NCBI GenBank assembly: GCA_028694915.1
Contig: JAQVJY010000005.1
Span: 1 to 64,000 of the forward strand
From: Paludibacteraceae bacterium
Lineage (GTDB): Bacteria > Bacteroidota > Bacteroidia > Bacteroidales > Paludibacteraceae
DNA length: 64,000 bases
Reading direction: 5' to 3'
Position numbers and translations under genes: made by a program. Position 1 is the stretch's first letter, and every line of letters starts with the position of its first letter. The notes under the pieces are model-generated. The model made no database searches. It was given only the letters and a program-made list of their open reading frames with translations, and had not been told where the DNA came from. Positions 38,538-47,765 of this stretch are shown piece after piece.

Positions 38538-40073
38538 ATGATTAAAAATAACACAATCTTGTTTGAACCAAGGAAATTTACTTCAATTGACTTATGGAAA
38601 GATATTACAAACAAGCAATGGAACGATGCTCAATGGCAATTAAAAAATTCAATACAAAGCGTAGATCAATTACAAAAAGTGATAGCCTTATCACCTACAC
38701 AAATTTCTGAAATTGAACGCACACTTACAATACTAAAAAAAGAGGGCAAAGAACCTCTACGCATTACGCCTTACTATGCAACCCTCATGCAAGAAGACCC
38801 CTTTCATCCAACCATGCTTACTGGTGAGAGTGCAGAAAACCGACTTGACCCAATTTTTTGGCAAAGTGTACCAACCCCTGCAAATTTATTATTTCCTGAC
38901 ACTGGATTAGAAGGCGCCATGAGCGAAGGTACTAGAAGCTTCGGAGCTGCCTACCAACGCTACCCAAATAGAGTAGCTCTTTTTGTTGCCGAGAATACTA
39001 GTTGCGCCTCATACTGCGTACATTGTCAACGCGCAAAATCGCTCGACGGCTCTGTTGATGTAAACAGTATTGAAATAGATAAAGGGTTATTTTACATCTC
39101 ACACAACACCAATATAAATGAAGTACTCGTAACAGGAGGCGATGCCCTCATGATTAGCAAACATCGCTTGCAATATATTCTTGAAGAACTTAGTAAAATA
39201 AAACATTTACGATCTATTCGAATAGCTACTCGTGTGCCCGTAGTATTACCTATGGCGATTACAGAAGAACTATTAGACTTAATTCAAACATCAGCAAATA
39301 AATATACAGAAGGAGTTGAAAAATATGTCTATTTCATGACACACGTCAATCACTATCAAGAAATAACACAAGAGTTAGCTGATGCAATAAAAAAAATAAG
39401 AATGCATGGTTTTACAATACGAAACCAAACAGTTTTTCTTAACCATGTGAATAACAACTTTAAAACGCTAGCAGAAACCTTCAGAAGAATGTTTTGGATT
39501 GGCATACACCCATACTACTTGCTGCAATGTCACAAAGAAAAAGGAATTGTTCATTTTATTGAACCTATTCAAATAGGAAAAATCTACATGAAACATCTCC
39601 AAGGTTGGTTATCGGGAATTACTGTGCCAAAATATGCGGCCAATATTGAAGGAGGAGGAGGGAAAGTCCTTTTAATGCCGTCTGGACATGACACACTTAA
39701 TACTCAACGTAAAATAGACGACACAATCTCAGAAAGTTTTGCAAACGTAAACACATGGGATGCCAAAGAACTAAGTAAGTATGAAGCCCTTGGTAGATCA
39801 ACTTTTCAAGAATTTGAAGAAGGCGTGAAAGTTATGGACAATTTTATTGGTCGTAAGGGCGTGTTTCTACCTAAATTAATTATTACAGATCATTCAGGCA
39901 AACATATTAAAACAACAAATAGGGGAAAACTCCCCATACTGAATAACACCAAGAAATCGGGACTCTTGGATTATGACTTATACACACCGGAAATGCCACT
40001 CACGAATCCAATGGACGCATTAGACGAGCTCAATAACGCGTTCAGACAATCAAATTTCAAGCACAAAAATTAA
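38538..40073 (+). CDS. eam: KamA-family radical SAM aminomutase, probably glutamate 2,3-aminomutase
   Basis: PLP and SAM-dependent aminomutase of 511 residues. The Fe-S motif is Cys156-x3-Cys160-x2-Cys163 (CASYCVHC) and the PLP lysine is Lys376 in GGGGK. The two Asp that hold the lysine side chain in lysine 2,3-aminomutase (D293 and D330 in Clostridium subterminale, 37 residues apart) correspond to His332 (followed by Lys333) and Asn369. In the described glutamate 2,3-aminomutase of Clostridium difficile I recall Lys332 and Asn369 there, the same numbering. So the substrate is probably glutamate, giving beta-glutamate, a compatible solute. Start ATG 38538 avoids reading through the eno terminator. 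The C-terminal 90 residues extend past the usual LAM end. Confidence 0.7.
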   Translation: MIKNNTILFEPRKFTSIDLWKDITNKQWNDAQWQLKNSIQSVDQLQKVIALSPTQISEIERTLTILKKEGKEPLRITPYYATLMQEDPFHPTMLTGESAENRLDPIFWQSVPTPANLLFPDTGLEGAMSEGTRSFGAAYQRYPNRVALFVAENTSCASYCVHCQRAKSLDGSVDVNSIEIDKGLFYISHNTNINEVLVTGGDALMISKHRLQYILEELSKIKHLRSIRIATRVPVVLPMAITEELLDLIQTSANKYTEGVEKYVYFMTHVNHYQEITQELADAIKKIRMHGFTIRNQTVFLNHVNNNFKTLAETFRRMFWIGIHPYYLLQCHKEKGIVHFIEPIQIGKIYMKHLQGWLSGITVPKYAANIEGGGGKVLLMPSGHDTLNTQRKIDDTISESFANVNTWDAKELSKYEALGRSTFQEFEEGVKVMDNFIGRKGVFLPKLIITDHSGKHIKTTNRGKLPILNNTKKSGLLDYDLYTPEMPLTNPMDALDELNNAFRQSNFKHKN

Positions 40074-40092
40074 CATATTTCTAAACATATTT

Positions 40093-40141
40093 AACAAGAT
40101 TATACCTACAAAAAAAAATACCTTAATAATTTAATCTTGTT
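40093..40141. repeat. inverted repeat before ablA
   Basis: AACAAGATTA (40093-40102) and TAATCTTGTT (40132-40141) flank a 29-base A-rich loop, 18 bases before ablA. It could be an RNA stem or a split operator; unproven. Confidence 0.4.
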
Positions 40142-40158
40142 CACTAAAACACTAACAT

Positions 40159-41478
40159 ATGGCAATATTCACAAAAAATCAGCAAGAAATTGCAACTTCT
40201 ATCGAATCTGAATCAAAATTAAGCCACTGGCTAGATTGGAAATGGCAAGTAAAACACGCCATCAAATCTATTGAACAATTTGAGTTACTCACAGGCATAC
40301 AATTTTCCGATAAAGAAAGAAAAGCATTACAAAAAACGATTGACCACTTTCCTTTATCCATTACTCCCTATTATTTATCATTAATTGATAAGAATAATTA
40401 TCAGAACGACCCTATATTTAAACAAGCATTTGCAGATATTCGAGAATTACACATCTCTAAAGATGAGATGAAAGATCCTTTAGCCGAAGACCACGACAGC
40501 CCTGTTCCTGGAATTACTCACCGCTACCCCGACAGAGTCCTATTCCTAATAAGTAACGTGTGCGCTATGTATTGTCGGCACTGCACTCGCAAACGAAAAG
40601 TTGGAGATACCGACAATATACCCTCAAAATCACAAATACAACTAGGTTTAGATTACATTAAAAAAACACCACAAATCCGTGATGTTCTACTTTCAGGAGG
40701 AGATCCATTTTTGTTATCTGACAGCTATTTAGATTGGATCCTAACTGAGTTACGTGCTATCCCACATGTGCAAGTCATTCGTATTGGGACACGTACCCCT
40801 GTTGTTTTACCATATCGCATTACGGAAAACCTTATCAGTGTACTCAAAAAACACCATCCAATTTGGATTAATACTCATTTCAATCACGTCAAAGAGTTAA
40901 CAGACTCATCACGTAAAGCACTTATCATGTTGGCTGATGCTGGAATTCCATTAGGCAATCAATCTGTTTTGCTTGCTGGCGTTAATGATTGTCCACGCAT
41001 TATGAAAGAATTAGTACAAAGGTTGGTGAAAAATAGAGTACGCCCCTATTATATGTATCAATGTGACTTATCTGAAGGTTTATCTCACTTTAGAACTCCG
41101 GTAGGAAAAGGTATAGAAATAATAGAAAGTTTAATTGGACATACCAGTGGTTTTGCAGTACCAACATACGTTATTGACGCTCCAGGTGGTGGTGGCAAAA
41201 TCCCTATAATGCCAAACTATTTAATATCTTGGAATACTAACAAAGTGATATTAAGAAATTACGAAGGCGTTATAACCTCCTACAAAGAGCCATCAAATTA
41301 CAAAGACAGAGAATGTGACAGAAATTGTAAAAATTGTAACTTAGAACTCAACATTAAAGAGGGAGAAGAAGTGAATGCTATTGGTATTGAAAAACTCTTA
41401 TCTGATAGTAATGATACCATTTCACTCATACCATCTAATAATGAACGAATTCAACGCAGAGAACATTCCAATGATTAA
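40159..41478 (+). CDS. ablA: lysine 2,3-aminomutase
   Basis: Converts L-lysine to beta-lysine. 439 residues with Cys135-x3-Cys139-x2-Cys142 ([16 protein letters not shown]), substrate Asp303 (YQCDLSEG) and Asp340, and PLP Lys347 (DAPGGGGK), all at a constant +10 offset from the Clostridium enzyme. A cysteine-rich element near the C-terminus (CDRNCKNC) resembles the zinc-binding tail of the family. The partner ablB overlaps its end by 8 bases, so beta-lysine is probably acetylated rather than fermented; no kamDE, kdd or kce gene is present. Confidence 0.92.
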   Translation: MAIFTKNQQEIATSIESESKLSHWLDWKWQVKHAIKSIEQFELLTGIQFSDKERKALQKTIDHFPLSITPYYLSLIDKNNYQNDPIFKQAFADIRELHISKDEMKDPLAEDHDSPVPGITHRYPDRVLFLISNVCAMYCRHCTRKRKVGDTDNIPSKSQIQLGLDYIKKTPQIRDVLLSGGDPFLLSDSYLDWILTELRAIPHVQVIRIGTRTPVVLPYRITENLISVLKKHHPIWINTHFNHVKELTDSSRKALIMLADAGIPLGNQSVLLAGVNDCPRIMKELVQRLVKNRVRPYYMYQCDLSEGLSHFRTPVGKGIEIIESLIGHTSGFAVPTYVIDAPGGGGKIPIMPNYLISWNTNKVILRNYEGVITSYKEPSNYKDRECDRNCKNCNLELNIKEGEEVNAIGIEKLLSDSNDTISLIPSNNERIQRREHSND

Positions 41479-42289
41479 TATACAATCCAACATATCGCAC
41501 GATAAAGAAAGCAATCGAGTCTATTTAAGTCATTTCTGCAAAGAAGATTTTCCTTATATTATCAATCACATAGAAAATCTAGCACAAACAAATCAATACA
41601 CAAAACTCTTTGCAAAAATACGGTCATGCCATACCCCTCTTTTTATAAAAAACGGTTATAAAATTGAAGCATACGTACCAAATTTTTTCAACGGTCAAGA
41701 AGATTGCTTTTTTCTCGTCAAATATAAAAATTCAGAAAGAAACTTATTAGATTCTGTCGCCATGGATAAGTTTCAAATGTTGTTTTCCACTCCAGTTAAG
41801 GAGTACAGAGAAACTTTACCTGAAAAATTCACAATTACAGAATTAAAAACAAGTGACATCACTTCCATGATTGAGGTATTTAAAAAGGTTTTCAAAACTT
41901 ATCCATTCCCCATTTTTGATTCACAGTTTATCAAAAAAAGTATAGAAGAAGATAACACAATCTATTTTGGGATATGGGATAACCATCAATTAGTGGCAAT
42001 AAGTTCTGCCGAATGTAATTATCAAGAGCAATACGCTGAGATGACCGATTTTGCAGTTCTACCTAGCCATAGAGGATATCATTTAGCCATACACTTACTG
42101 GCTACAATGGAAGCAAAACTAGTCAACAAACAGATAAAAACAGTTTATACTATTTGTAGATTAAATTCTTTAGCTATGAATAAAACATTCTATAATTCGC
42201 AGTACAAATACACTGGTACACTGATACAAAACACCCAAATATCTGGAAATATTGAAAGTATGAATGTTTGGTATAAACCGCTTTTATAA
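41471..42289 (+). CDS. ablB: beta-lysine N-acetyltransferase
   Basis: GNAT enzyme making N-epsilon-acetyl-beta-lysine, an osmolyte known from methanogens and some bacteria. About 272 residues from this ATG. The acetyl-CoA fold is in the C-terminal half: [17 protein letters not shown], then [21 protein letters not shown] (the R-G-x-x-L-A loop) and [19 protein letters not shown]. The N-terminal 120 residues, with [18 protein letters not shown], are specific to AblB. ATG 41441 is an alternative start that would overlap ablA more. Confidence 0.88.
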   Translation: MINIQSNISHDKESNRVYLSHFCKEDFPYIINHIENLAQTNQYTKLFAKIRSCHTPLFIKNGYKIEAYVPNFFNGQEDCFFLVKYKNSERNLLDSVAMDKFQMLFSTPVKEYRETLPEKFTITELKTSDITSMIEVFKKVFKTYPFPIFDSQFIKKSIEEDNTIYFGIWDNHQLVAISSAECNYQEQYAEMTDFAVLPSHRGYHLAIHLLATMEAKLVNKQIKTVYTICRLNSLAMNKTFYNSQYKYTGTLIQNTQISGNIESMNVWYKPLL

Positions 42290-42295
42290 TACTAA

Positions 42296-42324
42296 AAAAC
42301 AACAGAGGGATTTACCCTCTGTTG
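42296..42324 (-). terminator. terminator between ablB and the ABC-2 permease gene
   Basis: CAACAGAGGG, loop ATTTA, CCCTCTGTTG. The T-run is on the minus-strand side, so it mainly serves the permease gene. Confidence 0.75.
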
Positions 42325-42332
42325 TCCAATAA

Positions 42333-43130
42333 TTATAATGGCAAATCGCGTTTTTCAAATCGTGCTATACCGACAACAAAGAAGATAGCGCCAATAACTA
42401 CTAATGCGCCACACATCCACCAAGCGGAAGTGTCACCTGCAATAATGGCTTTTGGATTGAACAGCGTGAATATAGTCGCATATTTCAAATCGGCTAATTT
42501 ACCACCCATATTGGCTAACATTTGCACCAAATAGAAAAACGTTGGAACTCCGGCACCAAACATTACCGCTTTACCTGTTTCATTACTAATACACGATATA
42601 AAAAAGCAATAACCACACAACGCAAAAAGCAAACAAGCTAAACCCAAATTCAGCCACAAAAAATCACCAATAACCAATGCACCAGGAAACATAGCCTCAC
42701 TTACACCAATGGCAATTCCCACACAAATAACCAACAGCACAAACGTCATGGATAACAATGCCAACATTTGAGTCAAAGCTACTTTACGACGGGTATTAGG
42801 CGAAGCCAATAAATAAGTCATGGAGCCACTATCGACATGAGCGACAACTAAGCGATTGGCCAACATGATAATAAAAACCATAGGGAACACAATCATGAGC
42901 ATACCGTACAAGTAATTCGACAAAAAGTCAATTAAGGTTGCCCCTGTTTCTCCCATACCAAAGAGCGACATCATTTCAGGCATCGCTTTAGCAAACAAGT
43001 CCAGTGTCTCACCTAGTTTAGGATCAAACATAGAAATAATAACCGAAATATACATGGCCAAAATAGCAATAAAAATAAGCCATAATTTATAACTGGAGCG
43101 CAATTCGCGCTTAAATAAAGTTGTATTCAT
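42333..43130 (-). CDS. ABC-2 type permease
   Basis: 265 residues with six hydrophobic helices, beginning LFKRELRSSYKLWLIFIAILAMYISVI. The second part has MTYLLASPNTRRKVALTQMLALL, the cytoplasmic coupling loop typical of drug-exporter permeases (compare the G-T-x-x-L-L-x-x-P-x-x-R motif). It is 40 bases downstream of the ATPase gene and 63 kDa-class partners are absent, so the transporter is probably a homodimer of this subunit plus two ATPases. Substrate unknown. Confidence 0.8.
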   Translation of the reverse strand: MNTTLFKRELRSSYKLWLIFIAILAMYISVIISMFDPKLGETLDLFAKAMPEMMSLFGMGETGATLIDFLSNYLYGMLMIVFPMVFIIMLANRLVVAHVDSGSMTYLLASPNTRRKVALTQMLALLSMTFVLLVICVGIAIGVSEAMFPGALVIGDFLWLNLGLACLLFALCGYCFFISCISNETGKAVMFGAGVPTFFYLVQMLANMGGKLADLKYATIFTLFNPKAIIAGDTSAWWMCGALVVIGAIFFVVGIARFEKRDLPL

Positions 43131-43170
43131 TTGTTCAAGTTAAAAGTTTGTAATGTAAATCTGTGACTAT

Positions 43171-44040
43171 TTATTTGCCATAATAATGCATAAAAATCTC
43201 CTCTAGACTCTGCTCTACAGCCACTATATTCACAACTGTATAACGAGACATGGCTGCCACAAAAGGCTGGAAATCATTAACCGTTACGGTCACATCTTTC
43301 CCTTTCACAAAATCAACAGCAAGAGGTTCTTTAGCAAATTCCCGAGCTTCTTTTTCGGAAGCAAAACTCACTGTATAACGCTTGCGTTGTGCCGCTTTTA
43401 AAGCCGCCACACTATCCACTGTAACTAAATGTCCTTCGCGAATAATTCCCACACGATCGGCAGTTCGTTCCACTTCTTCAAAGATATGACTCGACATCAA
43501 AATGGTTTTCCCTTTTGCCTTTTCCTCCAACACCAAATCGATAAAATGGCTTTGCATCAACGGATCCAGTCCGCTCGTAGGTTCATCTAATATTAGCACT
43601 TGTGGGTCGTGCATAAACGCACACACAATACCAATTTTCTGTTTCATCCCTTTGGACATACGTTTCAAGTTGCCACGTGCGTCCAATTCAAAACGTGCCA
43701 TAAGCTGCTCCACTCTAGCCCAATCGGTAACGCCACGATAATCAGCCACAAAATGCAAAAATTCGAGACCTGACATATCATCGGGTAGTGCAATTTCGCC
43801 TGGCATATAGCCCAAATTGCGTTGAATTTCAGCCGAATGCGTCCCACAATCAAGCCCATTAATACTACAGTTTCCCGCATTGGGATGAATAAATCCCATC
43901 AAATGACGAATTGTCGTAGTTTTCCCAGCTCCATTAGGGCCTAGAAAACCAAAAACTTCGCCACGTTGTACCTCAAACGTGAGATCAAAAACACCGCGTT
44001 TTTGTCCATAATCTTTTGTTAAGTGATTAATTTTAATCAT
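43171..44040 (-). CDS. ABC transporter ATPase (drug/Na+ exporter class)
   Basis: 289 residues: Walker [11 protein letters not shown]-loop near YMPGEIALPDDMSGLEFL, signature MSKGMKQK, Walker B VLILDEPTSGLDPL and H-loop SSHIFEE. The MSKGMKQK signature replaces LSGGQ, as in CcmA/BcrA-like exporters. A C-terminal regulatory tail (from about 215) ends in EQSLEEIFMHYYGK, again typical of that group. It sits between a TetR regulator and the permease. Confidence 0.88.
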   Translation of the reverse strand: MIKINHLTKDYGQKRGVFDLTFEVQRGEVFGFLGPNGAGKTTTIRHLMGFIHPNAGNCSINGLDCGTHSAEIQRNLGYMPGEIALPDDMSGLEFLHFVADYRGVTDWARVEQLMARFELDARGNLKRMSKGMKQKIGIVCAFMHDPQVLILDEPTSGLDPLMQSHFIDLVLEEKAKGKTILMSSHIFEEVERTADRVGIIREGHLVTVDSVAALKAAQRKRYTVSFASEKEAREFAKEPLAVDFVKGKDVTVTVNDFQPFVAAMSRYTVVNIVAVEQSLEEIFMHYYGK

Positions 44041-44065
44041 ACTATGAATTTTATAAATAAGTGTC

Positions 44066-44617
44066 TTAATATTGACTTTTTATTCGCTCAATCATTCGCA
44101 GATAAGGATAACTTTCATCGCTAAAAGTCATCAACACGTTCAAACCTTTCACAAACGTAGAAAAATAAAAAAACTCCTCCAGTCCATTTTCAAAATTGGT
44201 GATGAAATAATTATACACCGCCATAGCAATAGCACGTTCTTTCTGACCAATATTTAGTGCTACTTGATAAATCTGTGGTTGCATAATCATGGACATGTAC
44301 AAGCGAAAAAAAGTACTCTGCTCATGATATTTGGCATAACTGAAATCTAGGAATTGGTGCAATGCCGCACGATCGAACGGCTCTGGCAATTCATAATCGC
44401 CATAAATACGTGCCATACCATCTTCCAATATTGCTTTAAGCAGTGCGTCCTTACTTTCAAAATAGTTATACATCAAACCTTTTGAAACGCCACATTTTTT
44501 AGCAATATCGCTCACCGAAGCGGTAATAAAGCCCTTTTCGACAAACAAGTCCATGGCCGTCTGCATAATTTGCTGACGACGATTTTCGCGCAATTCTTGA
44601 TTTTTATTCTTTACCAT
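44066..44617 (-). CDS. TetR-family repressor
   Basis: 183 residues. The N-terminal HTH reads RRQQIMQTAMDLFVEKGF and VSDIAKKCGVSKGLMYNYFESKDALLKAI, a textbook TetR motif; the ligand domain is variable. First gene of a three-gene unit with the exporter, 25 bases before the ATPase gene. A near-palindrome over the start region (44626-44645) is the likely autoregulatory operator. Expected behaviour: repression of the exporter until a substrate binds. Confidence 0.9.
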   Translation of the reverse strand: MVKNKNQELRENRRQQIMQTAMDLFVEKGFITASVSDIAKKCGVSKGLMYNYFESKDALLKAILEDGMARIYGDYELPEPFDRAALHQFLDFSYAKYHEQSTFFRLYMSMIMQPQIYQVALNIGQKERAIAMAVYNYFITNFENGLEEFFYFSTFVKGLNVLMTFSDESYPYLRMIERIKSQY

Positions 44618-44625
44618 AATATTAA

Positions 44626-44645
44626 TTGACTGAACGGTCGGTCAA
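44626..44645. promoter_or_regulatory. probable TetR operator
   Basis: TTGACTGAACGGTCGGTCAA is a 20-base palindrome with 16 matching positions, 8 bases before the TetR start codon; it is in the GC-richer centre of an AT-rich spacer. Confidence 0.65.
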
Positions 44646-44783
44646 AGATAGAAGTTAAATTTATATATAGCAAGAAAAAACAGAATTATTTTCAAAAAAA
44701 AAACAAAAAACAGCCCCCAATTCAGACCTCACATTATTACATTAAAAATCTACTCCAATAAGCAGAATCCGAACAATTTTTAG

Positions 44784-44791
44784 TATCTTTG
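44784..44791 (+). promoter_or_regulatory. -7 box of rdgB
   Basis: TATCTTTG, 26 bases before ATG 44818; probable promoter of the long run rdgB to GSCFA. Confidence 0.6.
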
Positions 44792-44817
44792 CACGTTAGT
44801 TCTTTAATACAAAAAAT

Positions 44818-45399
44818 ATGAAACAACTCGTTTTTGCCACGCACAACGCACACAAACTAGAGGAAGTCGCTAAAATGCTCGATGATATGATTCAGGTCGT
44901 GAGCCTCACCGATCTTCGCTGCACAGAAGAAATTCCTGAAAAAGGCTTCAATCTACAATCGAATGCGTTGCAAAAAGCACAATTCGTGGACGAACGTTTC
45001 AAATGTGACTGTTTTGGCGATGACACTGGCCTTGAGGTGGAAGCTTTGAATGGAGAACCTGGTGTTTTTTCGGCACGGTACGCTGGAGAGCCAGCCAATT
45101 CGGAAGCTAACATTGAAAAATTATTGAAAAATCTTAAAGGTATCACAAACCGCAACGCCCAATTTAGAACAGTCATTGCCCTGATTTACAGACAACGCAT
45201 CCATTATTTTGAGGGCGTTATCAAAGGTCGGATTATAGAAGAACGACAAGGCGATCACGGATTTGGTTATGACTCTATATTTATGCCTGACGGTTACAAC
45301 CAAACATTTGCAGAATTACCTGCCGAAGTTAAAAATACAATTAGCCACAGAGGGCAAGCCATACGTAAACTTGTAACTTTTTTGAATACTCAGAATTAA
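44818..45399 (+). CDS. rdgB: XTP/dITP pyrophosphatase (RdgB/HAM1)
   Basis: Removes non-canonical purine triphosphates. 193 residues with FATHNAHKLEEV, the catalytic GDDTGLEVEALNGEPGVFSARYAG and the closing GFGYDSIFMPDGYNQTFAEL and SHRGQAIRKL. Complete. Ends 3 bases before porZ. Confidence 0.95.
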   Translation: MKQLVFATHNAHKLEEVAKMLDDMIQVVSLTDLRCTEEIPEKGFNLQSNALQKAQFVDERFKCDCFGDDTGLEVEALNGEPGVFSARYAGEPANSEANIEKLLKNLKGITNRNAQFRTVIALIYRQRIHYFEGVIKGRIIEERQGDHGFGYDSIFMPDGYNQTFAELPAEVKNTISHRGQAIRKLVTFLNTQN

Positions 45400-45402
45400 G
45401 CT

Positions 45403-47751
45403 ATGAAAATAAGAATTCTACTTCTAGCCTGTTTAATCAGCACTACGCTATTTGCAGAACAACTACCGATGGGAAGCTGGCGTACACATTTAGCGTACAA
45501 CAATACCGAAGTAATAACACAAACTAAGGATAAGATTTACGCCGTAAGTGAAGGCGCACTCTTCTCTGTTGGTAAACAGGATGATGGCGTTGAAATTCTA
45601 TCAAAAATATCAGGTTTGAATGATAATAACATACTACGCATTGGCTATTCCAAAGAAAATGACATTTTACTTATCGCTTATGCCAATTCAAATATCGACT
45701 TAATGACCGAAGATGGTATATTTAACATCAGTGATATTTATCGTAAGAACATGAGTGGCAGTAAAACCATTAATGACATTTACTTCAAAGGCGATTATGC
45801 TTACCTGTCGTGCGATTTTGGTATTGTGGTACTCAACTTAAAAAAACAAGAAATTACAGACACTTACATTATTGGTTCTACAGGTGAATCTACGCCTATA
45901 TTCTCACTATCCGAATTGAACGGGAAATTTTATGCTACCACCGAAACAGCCATTTTGACTGCAAATACCACAGGCGTGAATTTAGCTAATTTTGAGAATT
46001 GGAAACCCCTAGCAGCTGCCCCTACAAGCGGCAATAATGTACGTGCCGTTGCATATGACAACACACTACTACTTTTGCAAACCGATGGCGACGTACATGC
46101 TTATTCTTCAGAAGCTTGGGTAGGTGGAAAAACCTTTTCTGGAATTCTGAATATCAACTCAAACGATGGCTATCTATTTGTTATTAACAAACAACAAATC
46201 AACTATTACCGTAATGGTGATTTAACAACTCCGACCACCATCAGCCGAGTGGATACAAAAATGGCTCTTTACGATGCCGAAGACAACAATGTGTGGGTAG
46301 CCGCGAGTTATGCGGGTGTAGGCAAATGGTCCATAGCAAATCAGTCTTTCGATTTGTTTCGCCCAAGTGGACCAACAGTCAATTATGCTTGGCGTATTAT
46401 TTACAGCAATGGTAAAATTTTAACTATTCCAGGAGGTCGCTGGGCTGTAGAATACAACCGAATCGGCCACGTTATGATGTTTGAAAATGGTGTGTGGACC
46501 AACATCCTCAATGATGCTATTCCAGCGCCAACAGGTGCCACAACAACACTCTATGCAACTGATTTTGTGGATGCGGCAATAGATCCTTTGGATAATTCCC
46601 ATTTTTTTGTAGCCACCTACGGAACAGGTATTTATGAATTTAGGGATAATAAATATTATAAACTTTATAATGCTGAAAATAGCGGTGTCGAAACCATTTT
46701 CCCAACTAGGAAACCAGACTATGCATATTATAAATATCATCGCATAGATGGGTTAACATACGATGAACAAGGTAACTTGTGGTTTTTAAATAGTGGCACT
46801 TCATCAACCATTAAATACTTACCTAAAAATTCTGAAGGAGCGGTAAAAAAAGTTCCGTTTGAAAATATAAGAACAGTGGGAACGCCTCAAGACATTATTA
46901 TTTCGCAACAAAATAAAAATCAAAAATGGGTACTAATTCCTCGGATTGATAATAATACTACAGGGATGTTTACCTTTAACGACAATAACACAGAAACATC
47001 GGACGATGATATTTCCCGTTTATTTACGTTCTTTTATGACCAAGATGGGAACAAATTTCAACCAACCAATTTTCTATGCGTCGTACAAGATCAGGATAAT
47101 ACGCTTTGGATGGGAACAACAGACGGCCCTATTGTGTTAAACAATCAATCCAAAGCATTTGATGCGAACTACGCGTGTACACGTATCAAAATTCCACGAA
47201 ATGACGGTACTAATTTAGCGGACTTTTTGTTAGATGGTATGAAAATCAATGCTATTGCAGTAGATGGAGCTAATCGCAAATGGATTGGAACAGAATCGTC
47301 AGGGGTATTTTTGGTATCTGCAAACGGTTTAGAAACCGTGAAACATTTTACTAGCGAAAATAGTCCATTGCTATCGAATAACATCATCAGCATTGGCATT
47401 AACGAAAAAACGGGTGAAGTATTTTTTGGTACAGGAAAAGGTTTAATCTCCTACCAATCGGATGCGATTGAAGGCGGCGACTCTTTCAATAATGTACACG
47501 CCTTTCCAAATCCAGTTCGTGAAACATATCATGGCGTTATTACAATTACAGGTTTAGTAACCGACTCACGCGTAAAAATTACAGACATTACGGGCAATGT
47601 TGTTTTTGAGACTATTTCAAACGGAGGCGTGGCCACCTGGGATGGTAATCGCCGTACAGGAGAACGTGTTGCAACTGGCGTTTATTTAGCACTGTGTTTT
47701 AGTCCTGAAGGGCAACAATATGCTACTACTAAAATATTAATAATAAACTAA
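45403..47751 (+). CDS. porZ: PorZ-like T9SS beta-propeller protein
   Basis: 782 residues. Signal peptide (ILLLACLISTTLFA), then two beta-propellers whose start, SWRTHLAYNNTEVITQTKDKIYAV with SKISGLNDNNILRIGYS and LIAYANSNIDL, follows the PorZ family. The end (FPNPVRETYHGVITITG to TKILIIN) is a sorting-domain-like module. Known role: PorZ is part of the surface attachment complex with the sortase PorU and binds anionic LPS needed to anchor T9SS cargo, such as the esterase at 21047. Cotranscribed with rdgB and probably with the lipid-modifying genes downstream. Confidence 0.8.
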   Translation: MKIRILLLACLISTTLFAEQLPMGSWRTHLAYNNTEVITQTKDKIYAVSEGALFSVGKQDDGVEILSKISGLNDNNILRIGYSKENDILLIAYANSNIDLMTEDGIFNISDIYRKNMSGSKTINDIYFKGDYAYLSCDFGIVVLNLKKQEITDTYIIGSTGESTPIFSLSELNGKFYATTETAILTANTTGVNLANFENWKPLAAAPTSGNNVRAVAYDNTLLLLQTDGDVHAYSSEAWVGGKTFSGILNINSNDGYLFVINKQQINYYRNGDLTTPTTISRVDTKMALYDAEDNNVWVAASYAGVGKWSIANQSFDLFRPSGPTVNYAWRIIYSNGKILTIPGGRWAVEYNRIGHVMMFENGVWTNILNDAIPAPTGATTTLYATDFVDAAIDPLDNSHFFVATYGTGIYEFRDNKYYKLYNAENSGVETIFPTRKPDYAYYKYHRIDGLTYDEQGNLWFLNSGTSSTIKYLPKNSEGAVKKVPFENIRTVGTPQDIIISQQNKNQKWVLIPRIDNNTTGMFTFNDNNTETSDDDISRLFTFFYDQDGNKFQPTNFLCVVQDQDNTLWMGTTDGPIVLNNQSKAFDANYACTRIKIPRNDGTNLADFLLDGMKINAIAVDGANRKWIGTESSGVFLVSANGLETVKHFTSENSPLLSNNIISIGINEKTGEVFFGTGKGLISYQSDAIEGGDSFNNVHAFPNPVRETYHGVITITGLVTDSRVKITDITGNVVFETISNGGVATWDGNRRTGERVATGVYLALCFSPEGQQYATTKILIIN

Positions 47752-47765
47752 TAGACAGTTATCAG

